A model generated the notes under the pieces. That model did no database searches, was not told the DNA's origin, and was given only the letters and a program-made list of their open reading frames with translations. Positions 1-5,558 of a DNA stretch of 8,842 nucleotides are shown here, one piece after another; within the stretch, counting starts at the first letter, position 1, and the number at the start of each line of letters is the position of its first letter. Source of the stretch: Candidatus Aerophobota bacterium (GTDB lineage: Bacteria > Aerophobota > Aerophobia > Aerophobales > B3-G15); the NCBI GenBank assembly GCA_021163905.1, contig JAGGTG010000224.1, positions 1-8,842 on the forward strand, read 5' to 3'. Made by a program: the position numbers and the translations under genes.

Positions 1-758
1 GTTTTTCTCCTTGTCACCCTCTTCCTGGCTCTTACCGTAATATCTTCCAAAAAGTCCTTGTCAATCTGGAGAAGATCAGCGGTGTGAAGTAGAACCTCTA
101 CCATACATGGGTTATATCTTGAGGATAAATAGGGAATAAGTTTAAAACGAATTCTGTTGCGAAGAAAAGAAAAATCCCTGTTAGAGGAATCCTGTCTTGG
201 GGAAAGATCATGCTCTTTACAGTATTTTTCAATCTCCCATCTAAATGTCTGTATGAGAGGACGGATAATTCTTCCCCTTACTGGAGGAATACCTGCTAAA
301 CCATCTACACCACTTCCCCTTATTAATCTCATCAGGACAGTTTCAGCCTGATCAGAAGCTGTATGTCCCATCGCTATTTTATTTGCTCCCACTTCATTGG
401 CTATATGTTCCAAAAAGCTATACCTTGCCTGTCTGGCGGTAAACTCCAGCCCTATTCCTTTTTTCTTCGCCAGAAGAGGAACATCAATACACTCAGAAAT
501 AACAGGAATCCCAAGATCACATGCAAACCTCTTAACCCATCTTTCTTCCTCCTTTGCCTCCTCACCTCTTATACAATGGTTAAGATGAGCAGCCCATATA
601 TCCAGTTTATATTTTGCTCTAAGGCGATAAAGCAGATGAATTAAAACAACAGAGTCAGGTCCTCCTGAAACTCCAACAACTACTTTATCACCTGCAGATA
701 GCATATTGAATCTTTTAATTGTTTCTTCAACTTTTCTAAGTAAAGAATCATCAAGCAT
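1..758 (-). CDS. tilS: tRNA(Ile)-lysidine synthetase TilS (partial, 3' end outside window)
   Basis: This enzyme uses ATP and lysine to convert C34 of the CAU-anticodon tRNA(Ile) to lysidine, so that the tRNA reads AUA and is charged with Ile; it is cytosolic and normally essential. Translating back from 758 gives 252 in-frame residues with no stop before the window edge. The N-type PP-loop SGGPDS is at residues 31-36, the HLNH motif at 58-61 followed by RGEE, and HTASDQAET at 132-140. The family usually has DDQ where this protein has SDQ. The full protein in this family is roughly 430-470 residues, so about half is present: the catalytic domain and the start of the following TilS domain. The ATG at 756-758 overlaps the mcsB stop by 8 bp and has only a weak upstream AGAGAG, so translation is probably coupled to mcsB. 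A second ATG at codon 19 would still keep the PP-loop. The frequent ATA codons in this genome fit a need for lysidine. Confidence 0.95.
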   Translation of the reverse strand, partial: MLDDSLLRKVEETIKRFNMLSAGDKVVVGVSGGPDSVVLIHLLYRLRAKYKLDIWAAHLNHCIRGEEAKEEERWVKRFACDLGIPVISECIDVPLLAKKKGIGLEFTARQARYSFLEHIANEVGANKIAMGHTASDQAETVLMRLIRGSGVDGLAGIPPVRGRIIRPLIQTFRWEIEKYCKEHDLSPRQDSSNRDFSFLRNRIRFKLIPYLSSRYNPCMVEVLLHTADLLQIDKDFLEDITVRARKRVTRRK

Positions 759-1806
759 TTGACAATTTCTCTCTAATCATTTTAGCTCTGATTTTATCTC
801 GAGAAGTCCTGCTTAATCTTCTTCCCTGGCTAACCTGAATTTGAGCAGGACCAATGGAAATAAAAAGTTCATTAATGGTATCCACCGAGATACTGTAAGG
901 AATAATACCCATCCAGACACCAAGTCTTAATTTAGACAGAAGTACCATTGCCTCCTCATAACTGATAAGATGGGCATTGGATAGGATACCATAAGCTCTT
1001 CCAACCTCATCCATAACTTTTAAACTACTATGTTGCATTAAATACTCCCGGGCATTTTTCTCCTCTTTAACTACCTGTCGAACAACTCTGCTAACGGTAC
1101 TGATAATTTCTTTCTCCTGCAAACCAAGAGTAACCTGGTTGGAAATCTGAAAAAAATCTCCCTGGGCTCTACTTCCCTCTCCATAAAATCCTCTTGTTAC
1201 AAGTCCCAATTTAGAAACATTTTTTAAAACATCATCTATTCTGGAAGTTCTCACCAGAGCTGATAGGTGCAACATACAGGACGCTCTAAGTCCCGTTCCA
1301 ACATTTGTAAGACATGAGGTAAGATAGCCAAATTTTGGAGAAAAGGCGTATTCCAGGGAATTATCTAATCTATCATCCACGCTGTTACATATCTCCCAGG
1401 CCTGCATCAGTTGAAGCCCGGATAAAATTGTCTGAATTCTTAAATGATCCTCTTCATTTACCATTATGGAAATAGTTTCTCCAGGAACAGTTACCAGAAA
1501 TTGTGTTTCATCCCCCCTGGTAAATTCTTTACTGATTAGATGTCTTTCCAGTAAAAACTCCCTTTCCAGTAAAGATATCCTGTTCATATCAAATACCCAG
1601 TGGTTTTTAAAATAATCACTATTTTCAATTGTCTTTAAAATCAGTCTTGCAGCTTCTTTTAGATGAGACTTTTTTCCCCAGGGAGGAAATACAAAATCCC
1701 GCAAATTTCTGGCTAACCTTACTCTACAACTAAACACAATGTCGGCTTGAGGACCATCTGCTTTTACCCACCTATTAGGAACTTCAAAAACTTTGCCTAT
1801 ATTCAT
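751..1806 (-). CDS. mcsB: Protein-arginine kinase McsB
   Basis: McsB transfers phosphate from ATP to arginine side chains of proteins; in Bacillus phosphoarginine is the degradation tag read by ClpC-ClpP and also inactivates the repressor CtsR. The 351-residue protein matches the family in length (about 350-363) and motifs. It has the phosphagen-kinase nucleotide motif SCRVRLARN at 26-34, NEEDHLRI at 117-124 with the catalytic acidic residues, the reactive-cysteine motif LTSCLTN around C164, GTGLRAS at 170-176, and YGEGS at 208-212 with E210. The C-terminal RDKIRA at 336-341 matches the RDxxRA phosphoarginine-binding motif typical of McsB and absent from creatine/arginine kinases, so this is McsB and not a metabolic guanidino kinase. 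The start ATG lies 23 bp inside mcsA with a poor ribosome-binding site (AGAAAAAG), which suggests coupling to mcsA. tilS follows with an 8-bp overlap. No clpC or ctsR is adjacent. Confidence 0.96.
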   Translation of the reverse strand: MNIGKVFEVPNRWVKADGPQADIVFSCRVRLARNLRDFVFPPWGKKSHLKEAARLILKTIENSDYFKNHWVFDMNRISLLEREFLLERHLISKEFTRGDETQFLVTVPGETISIMVNEEDHLRIQTILSGLQLMQAWEICNSVDDRLDNSLEYAFSPKFGYLTSCLTNVGTGLRASCMLHLSALVRTSRIDDVLKNVSKLGLVTRGFYGEGSRAQGDFFQISNQVTLGLQEKEIISTVSRVVRQVVKEEKNAREYLMQHSSLKVMDEVGRAYGILSNAHLISYEEAMVLLSKLRLGVWMGIIPYSISVDTINELFISIGPAQIQVSQGRRLSRTSRDKIRAKMIREKLSNA

Positions 1807-2299
1807 CTTTTTCTTTTAACTTTTTTATTTTATCCCGGAGTCGAGCTGCTCTCTCGTATTCCTCCTTTTTAACTGCCTCCTCAAGCTTAAGCCGAAGGTT
1901 ATAAATTGCCTTTTCTAATAATCTACCCTTTGTCCTTATTCTACGGGGAACCTTACCTCTATGGGTAACTCTTCCGTGAACTCTTTCCAAAATTGGAGTA
2001 AGGTAATCACCAAAAGTATCATAACAGAAAGAACAACCAATTTTTCCCTTGTTCATTATCTCGCTGTAGGAAATTCCACAGCCCGGACACTTAGTTTCTT
2101 CTTCCAGCTCCAGTGAGGATTCTAAAAAACTCAATCCTGTTATTAAATTAGCAAAAATAGTACCCGGGGCAAAAAAAGATTCATTCAATCCCTCTTTTTC
2201 CGCGCATTTATCACAAAGATGGAGTTCTGTAACCTTACCATTAATTACCTGTTTAATGTAAACTGTAGCCTCTCGCTTTTTACAGATCTGACATAACAT
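1784..2299 (-). CDS. mcsA: McsA, zinc-finger activator of the McsB arginine kinase
   Basis: McsA is the zinc-binding partner that stimulates McsB and, in Bacillus, helps release CtsR from DNA under heat or metal/thiol stress. The 171-residue protein has two treble-cysteine-pair zinc sites: C3/C6 with C29/C32, and C71/C74 with C89/C92. The GKVPRR segment near 115-120 is typical of the family. A UVR (UvrB/UvrC) helical-hairpin motif follows at about 135-165 (LEEAVKKEEYERAARLRDKI), ending in a lysine-rich coiled segment. B. subtilis McsA is slightly longer (about 185 residues). The ATG at 2297-2299 is preceded by AGAGGA with good spacing and is the first gene after a strong-looking promoter, so it probably opens the mcsA-mcsB-tilS operon. 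Its 3' end overlaps mcsB by 23 bp. The usual upstream gene ctsR is missing; truA is there instead. Confidence 0.93.
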   Translation of the reverse strand: MLCQICKKREATVYIKQVINGKVTELHLCDKCAEKEGLNESFFAPGTIFANLITGLSFLESSLELEEETKCPGCGISYSEIMNKGKIGCSFCYDTFGDYLTPILERVHGRVTHRGKVPRRIRTKGRLLEKAIYNLRLKLEEAVKKEEYERAARLRDKIKKLKEKDEYRQSF

Positions 2300-2318
2300 T
2301 AACTTATCCTCTTGCTAA

Positions 2319-2346
2319 ATTTTACCCTTAGAAGGAGTTTTGTCAA
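2319..2346 (-). promoter_or_regulatory. Sigma-A-type promoter of mcsA
   Basis: The minus strand has a perfect -35 box TTGACA (2346-2341), a 16-bp spacer, and TAAAAT (2324-2319), which matches the -10 consensus at five of six positions. A start point near 2312 would give a leader of only about 13 nt that already contains the ribosome-binding site AGAGGA (2312-2307) before the mcsA ATG. It is the best promoter match I see in the window, and it sits in the only sizeable intergenic gap. Transcript mapping is not available, so the start point is an inference. Confidence 0.7.
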
Positions 2347-2362
2347 AAAATCCAATTTGACA
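2341..2362. promoter_or_regulatory. Inverted-repeat operator candidate over the mcsA -35 box
   Basis: TGTCAAA (2341-2347) and TTTGACA (2356-2362) are perfect 7-bp inverted arms separated by 8 bp. One arm contains the -35 hexamer, so a bound dimer would block RNA polymerase. Each arm resembles the A/GGTCAAA half-site of CtsR, the classical regulator of mcsA operons, but CtsR boxes are direct heptad repeats with a short spacer and this is inverted. It is therefore either a different stress repressor's site, a divergent CtsR-like site, or a chance consequence of the -35 sequence plus an A/T-rich spacer. Confidence 0.4.
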
Positions 2363-2366
2363 TTGG
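2345..2366 (-). terminator. Weak intrinsic terminator candidate after truA
   Basis: On the minus strand CCAAT (2366-2362), a 5-nt loop GTCAA and ATTGG (2356-2352) form a perfect 5-bp hairpin, followed by A and six T (2350-2345). It is the only hairpin/T-run downstream of truA and before mcsA, so it may end the long ribosomal transcript. The stem is short and has only two G-C pairs, so termination would be partial at best. The T-run also forms part of the mcsA -35 region. Confidence 0.35.
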
Positions 2367-2426
2367 GACACTTTTTCAGAATCCGGTTTTCACCTTGAAA
2401 ATTTCAACCAAACAATAAGAAATCAA

Positions 2427-3179
2427 CTAACATTGAAACCTTTTAGGATAACCCACCTTCCACAGGTAAAGTCCATGAGGAGGAGCAGTTGGACCTGCCT
2501 TTCTGCGATCTCTGGCCATAAGAATATCACCTATATCCGAAGGGGATAATTTACCTCTACCTACCTCTACCAGTGTACCGGTGATATTTCTTGCCATTCT
2601 GTACAAAAATCCATCAGCCTTAATAAGAATAGATATAAAAAAATTTTTTTTACTTATCTTTATTTTCTCTACATTTCTAACAGGTGAGAAAGAAGGACTT
2701 CCCTGATTCTGAAAAGATGAAAAATCGTATCTTCCTATTAAATATAAACTGGCGTCTCTCATCCTGTCACAGTCCAGGGAGGGTATAACCCACCAACTGA
2801 AATTCCTGAACCATGGTGGAACAATAGCTCCGTTATATATAATGTATCTGTAAATCTTATAGGAAGCACTGTATCGGGCATGAAAGTGATCTGACACTTC
2901 CTGGACCTTTCTAACTCTTATATCCCTGGGAAGAACACTATTTAAAGCTAACAGAAGCCTATGGGGAGGAAAAGAACGAGGAATCCTAAAATTCACGACC
3001 TGCCCTTTGGCGTGAACACCCCTGTCAGTTCGACCTGCACTTATAACAATAATTTCCTGCTTAAAAATCTTCTTCAGAGCATACTGAACCTGTCCCTGAA
3101 TTGTGGGAACATCAGGCTGAATCTGCCATCCATGATAATTAGTTCCATCATATTCCAAAACCAGTTTTATATTCCCCAT
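2427..3179 (-). CDS. truA: tRNA pseudouridine(38-40) synthase TruA
   Basis: TruA isomerises uridines 38, 39 and 40 in the anticodon stem-loop of many tRNAs to pseudouridine. The 250-residue protein has the N-terminal LEYDGTNYHGWQ (8-19) and the catalytic segment GRTDRGVHA (49-57), with the nucleophilic aspartate at D52. NFRIPRSFP, the HARYSASYKIYRYII stretch at about 102-116 and the C-terminal FLYRMARNITGTLVEVGRG segment are all family hallmarks, and the length is normal. It lies 35 bp after rplQ and is probably the last gene of the ribosomal transcript. In many Firmicutes an ECF transporter cassette (ecfA-ecfA-ecfT) separates rplQ and truA and rplM-rpsI follow; neither is present here. The ATG start fits homologues, but no Shine-Dalgarno sequence lies close upstream. 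Confidence 0.96.
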   Translation of the reverse strand: MGNIKLVLEYDGTNYHGWQIQPDVPTIQGQVQYALKKIFKQEIIVISAGRTDRGVHAKGQVVNFRIPRSFPPHRLLLALNSVLPRDIRVRKVQEVSDHFHARYSASYKIYRYIIYNGAIVPPWFRNFSWWVIPSLDCDRMRDASLYLIGRYDFSSFQNQGSPSFSPVRNVEKIKISKKNFFISILIKADGFLYRMARNITGTLVEVGRGKLSPSDIGDILMARDRRKAGPTAPPHGLYLWKVGYPKRFQC

Positions 3180-3199
3180 TATAATAAAAAATTAAAACC

Positions 3200-3214
3200 A
3201 TGAGGAAAACTCAT
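3200..3214 (-). promoter_or_regulatory. Small hairpin between rplQ and truA
   Basis: Directly after the rplQ stop, ATGAG (3214-3210), a TTTTC loop and CTCAT (3204-3200) form a perfect 5-bp stem. A T-rich stretch follows within a few bases (GGTTTTAATTTTTT), so it could act as a leaky attenuator that lowers truA expression, or as a processing site. The stem is short and the T-run is interrupted and offset, so chance is a real possibility. Confidence 0.25.
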
Positions 3215-3565
3215 TTAAACTAATTTCACTTTACATATAAGAGCACCGTCTCCTCTGCGATAACCTATCTTTACTATTTTTGTATAACCCCCCTTTTGAT
3301 TTTGATACCTGGGAGCAACAACTGAAAAAAGCTTATTTACAGTTTGCCTGTCCTTAACAACTCTACGAACCAGCCTTCGATGATGAACTGAGGGATCTTT
3401 TGCAAGAGTAATCATCCTCTCTGCTAATTTAACCATCTCTTTAGCTTTGGGAAGTGTAGTTGTAATCTCCTCCCTGAAAAGCAAATTACTAACCTGATTG
3501 GAAAGCAAAGACCTGCGTTGATCTCTGGTTCTTGATAGTTTTTTTAATTTTCTCTTATGTCTCAT
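3215..3565 (-). CDS. rplQ: 50S ribosomal protein L17 (bL17)
   Basis: L17 is a large-subunit protein near the peptide exit tunnel. The 116-residue product is basic and starts MRHKRKLKKLSRTRDQR, the family signature, followed by LLFREEITTTLPKAKE (29-44) and the C-terminal GGYTKIVKIGYRRGDGA segment. The length is normal for the short bacterial form. The ATG is inside the end of rpoA, giving an 11-bp overlap, so it is probably translated by coupling to rpoA as part of the alpha operon. Confidence 0.98.
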   Translation of the reverse strand: MRHKRKLKKLSRTRDQRRSLLSNQVSNLLFREEITTTLPKAKEMVKLAERMITLAKDPSVHHRRLVRRVVKDRQTVNKLFSVVAPRYQNQKGGYTKIVKIGYRRGDGALICKVKLV

Positions 3566-4496
3566 CTTCTCTCCCTTTTAAGTCCAAATTGTATTCAGCC
3601 AACTTTTTCCTCAGTTTCTCAAGTGATTTTTCTCCAAAATTGTGAATCATTAAAAGTTCCTTGGAGCCCTTCTCAACAATGTCTCTGACTTTCACTATTC
3701 CTTTGTTTTTCAGTGCATTTATAGCCAGAGTTGGAAGACCAACCTCTTCAATATCCCTTGCTAAAAATTCTTCCCTGAGTTTTTCCTTTTCTCTTTCCTT
3801 TCTACCCTCATCTAATGTAAACACCTCGGCATACTCCTGCAAAATCTTGGCAGCCTGAGTGAGAGCCTCATCAGGTGCTATTGTTCCATCAGTAAAAATC
3901 TCCATAATCAGACAATCATAATTGGTTTTTCTACCAATTCTGGTTGGAACTACCTCATATTTAACCTTTATAACAGGAGTGAAAATAGAATCAACAGGTA
4001 TAGTACCAATGGGCTGATCCTTTTTTTTGTTCTCATTTGCCTCTACATAGCCTCTTCCCAAACCAAGATTTATCTGCATGAAAAGATGGGTATTTTTATC
4101 ATTTAAAGTAGCAATATGAAGATCTGGATTTATAATTTCAACCTCACTATCTACTTTAATATGGTGCGCTTTAACTTCAAGAGGTCCTATCTCATCAATT
4201 ATAACCTGTTTTTCTTTATCGGTGTATAGCTTCACCCTTAACTTTTTTAAATTCTGGATAATCTGAAGAACATCTTCTTTAACCCCGGGTATGGTGGAAA
4301 ACTCATGCATCACTCCATCTATCCTTATAGAGGTTACAGCAGCTCCAGGGATAGAGGAAAGGAGTATGCGGCGTAAAGAATTGCCTAAGGTTATACCGTA
4401 ACCTTTCTCCAGAGGCTCAATTGTAAACTTACCGTAGGTCTGGGAAAAAGTTTCTTCTTCAATTTTTATCTTTTTAGGTTTAATTAATCCCCTCAC
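3555..4496 (-). CDS. rpoA: DNA-directed RNA polymerase subunit alpha
   Basis: Alpha dimerises to nucleate RNA polymerase assembly, and its C-terminal domain touches UP-element DNA and activators. Residue numbers here count from the TTG at 4499 (314 aa). The N-terminal domain (about 20-230) has KFTIEPLEKGYGITLGNSLRRILLSS-type sequence with the assembly helix, HEFSTIPGVKEDV and NPDLHIATL. A charged linker (232-247) leads to the helix-hairpin-helix C-terminal domain (about 253-303). That domain keeps N261, G289, K291 and S292, but the arginine equivalent to E. coli R265 is L258. Start choice: AGGAGG at 4507-4502 is only 2 nt from TTG (4499) but 5 nt from GTG (4496), so I choose GTG (313 aa); 4499 is the alternative. 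It overlaps rplQ by 11 bp and lies about 29 bp after rpsD. Confidence 0.97.
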   Translation of the reverse strand: MRGLIKPKKIKIEEETFSQTYGKFTIEPLEKGYGITLGNSLRRILLSSIPGAAVTSIRIDGVMHEFSTIPGVKEDVLQIIQNLKKLRVKLYTDKEKQVIIDEIGPLEVKAHHIKVDSEVEIINPDLHIATLNDKNTHLFMQINLGLGRGYVEANENKKKDQPIGTIPVDSIFTPVIKVKYEVVPTRIGRKTNYDCLIMEIFTDGTIAPDEALTQAAKILQEYAEVFTLDEGRKEREKEKLREEFLARDIEEVGLPTLAINALKNKGIVKVRDIVEKGSKELLMIHNFGEKSLEKLRKKLAEYNLDLKGREDET

Positions 4497-4501
4497 CAAC
4501 T

Positions 4502-4507
4502 CCTCCT
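4502..4507 (-). promoter_or_regulatory. Ribosome-binding site deciding the rpoA start
   Basis: A perfect AGGAGG on the minus strand precedes two adjacent in-frame non-ATG codons, TTG (4499-4497) and GTG (4496-4494). The spacing is 2 nt to TTG and 5 nt to GTG; the latter is within the usual range. This favours GTG. Confidence 0.7.
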
Positions 4508-4525
4508 TTTTAGTAGTTAATTAAA

Positions 4526-5143
4526 TTATCTGGAGTAGTACTCCACTACAAGAGAAACATCTACCTCTTGATCCAGTTCCTCCTTCTCTGGAAGTCTTAC
4601 AACTTTACCTACCAGTGATTTAGTATCCACCTCTAACCAGCCCGGAATTGCCCTATTAGATGAATTCTTAATATTTTGTTTTATAAGTTCAAATTTCTTA
4701 GCCTTCTCGGTAGGTTCTACTATGTCCTCTGGATTAACGAGATAAGAAGGAACTTTTACCTTACGTCCATTGACTAAAAAATGACCATGGGTAATAAACT
4801 GGCGAGCCTGAGATCGAGAGCTGCAAAAACCCATTCGCCACACTACATTATCCAGTCTCCTCTCCAAGAGACGCAAAAGCTCCTCTCCTGTTAATCCACT
4901 CATTCTTTCTGCTTTTTCATAGTATCGCTCAAATTGTGTCTCTGTAACCCCATATTTTAATCGTAATTTCTGTTTCTCACGTAATTGACGTGCATATTGG
5001 GACATCCTCCTTTCAGAAATTACCGGACCTCTTTTTCTTCTCTCAAGAGCACACTTCTTGGTAAAACACTTTTCTCCCTTAAGAAACAACTTGGTATTTA
5101 ACCTGCGGCAACGAACACATTTACTTTCCAGAGATAAACCCAT
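4526..5143 (-). CDS. rpsD: 30S ribosomal protein S4 (uS4), zinc-binding form
   Basis: S4 is a primary 16S rRNA-binding protein that nucleates 30S assembly; in enterobacteria it is also the translational repressor of its operon. The 205-residue protein has cysteines C9, C12, C26 and C31 (C-X2-C-X13-C-X4-C), the zinc knuckle of the C+ S4 class known from Thermus. The S4 RNA-binding domain starts around 95 (RRLDNVVWRMGFCSSRSQARQ), continues through ITHGHFLVNGRKVKVPSYLV, and the C-terminal IPGWLEVD segment is typical. The length is close to the usual 200-209. The ATG has AGGAG six bases upstream, touching the rpsK stop, which ends 12 bp before. Its location between rpsK and rpoA is the clostridial/proteobacterial order; B. 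subtilis has rpsD elsewhere. Confidence 0.98.
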   Translation of the reverse strand: MGLSLESKCVRCRRLNTKLFLKGEKCFTKKCALERRKRGPVISERRMSQYARQLREKQKLRLKYGVTETQFERYYEKAERMSGLTGEELLRLLERRLDNVVWRMGFCSSRSQARQFITHGHFLVNGRKVKVPSYLVNPEDIVEPTEKAKKFELIKQNIKNSSNRAIPGWLEVDTKSLVGKVVRLPEKEELDQEVDVSLVVEYYSR

Positions 5144-5155
5144 CTTTTTCTCCTA

Positions 5156-5548
5156 TTATACTTTTCTCTTCTTAGGAGGACGACATCCATTGTGAGGTAT
5201 AGGTGTTGCCTCTCTTATTGCAACTACTCTCAATCCAGCTGCTTGAAGAGTTCTTATTGCTGTTTCTCTTCCTGAACCGGGTCCTTTAACCACTACAATT
5301 ACCCTTTGAAGCCCGTAATTTTCCTGAGCCTTTTTCACAACATCTTCGGCAACTTTTTGAGCAGCAAAGGGTGTACCTTTCTTGGTCCCTTTAAAACCAA
5401 CAACTCCAGCTGAAGACCAGCAAAGCACATCTCCATTAAGATTGGTGATGGTAATAATAGTGTTATTAAAAGTGGAATGAATATGAGCCATTCCTTCTTC
5501 GACCTTTTCTCTTTTTTTCTTTTTCTCTTTTCTCCTTTTAGCAGCCAT
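5156..5548 (-). CDS. rpsK: 30S ribosomal protein S11 (uS11)
   Basis: S11 lies on the 30S platform next to the E site and mRNA exit. The 130-residue product has a lysine/arginine-rich N-terminal tail (1-16), then HIHSTFNNTIITITNLNGD (22-40), WSSAGVVGFKG (44-54), TPFAAQ (59-64), the GPGSGRE loop around 89-95 and the near-invariant C-terminal TPIPHNGCRPPKKRKV. The length is normal. The ATG has AGGAG about 7 bases upstream, overlapping the end of rpsM, which stops 10 bp before; rpsD follows after 12 bp. It is an ordinary alpha-operon member. Confidence 0.98.
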   Translation of the reverse strand: MAAKRRKEKKKKREKVEEGMAHIHSTFNNTIITITNLNGDVLCWSSAGVVGFKGTKKGTPFAAQKVAEDVVKKAQENYGLQRVIVVVKGPGSGRETAIRTLQAAGLRVVAIREATPIPHNGCRPPKKRKV

Positions 5549-5558
5549 ATATTATCTC

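Noticed and set aside
59..64. TTGACA on the minus strand inside tilS
   Set aside because: A TATTAC 16 bp downstream is a weak -10, and both lie within a continuous conserved reading frame with no gene start visible behind them.
157..351. Plus-strand ORFs of 60-120 codons at several places (for example 157-351, 363-644, 2961-3203, 6336-6689, 8306-8518)
   Set aside because: Each lies antisense to a gene identified by conserved motifs (tilS, truA, map, secY). None has recognisable protein features or its own ribosome-binding context, so they are shadows of the minus-strand genes.
751..1806. Arginine or creatine kinase (phosphagen metabolism)
   Set aside because: The C-terminal RDxxRA phosphoarginine-binding motif, the bacterial McsB-type N-terminus without the metazoan substrate loop, and adjacent mcsA all point to protein-arginine kinase.
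1784..2299. mcsA product as a UvrB/UvrC repair protein because of its UVR motif
   Set aside because: The short length, two CxxC zinc-site pairs and overlap with mcsB identify it as McsA; the UVR motif is shared by the family.
2341..2362. Classical CtsR box or CIRCE/HrcA operator at the mcsA promoter
   Set aside because: CtsR boxes are direct heptad repeats with a short spacer, and CIRCE has TTAGCACTC/GAGTGCTAA arms. The repeat here is inverted with an 8-bp spacer and different arms, so neither name is justified.
2388..2408. TTGAAA-T-TTTCAA inverted repeat after truA as a terminator
   Set aside because: The arms are separated by one base, so no RNA hairpin loop can form without losing pairs, and no T-run follows.
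3178..3183. Perfect TATAAT on the minus strand overlapping the truA ATG
   Set aside because: No plausible -35 box lies 16-18 bp upstream, and transcription would start inside the truA coding region. It is best explained by the A/T-rich leader.
5155..5160. TATAAT at the end of rpsK as an internal rpsD-rpoA promoter
   Set aside because: The sequence at the expected -35 position (around TCGTCC) does not match consensus, and the TATAAT arises from the rpsK stop codon region.
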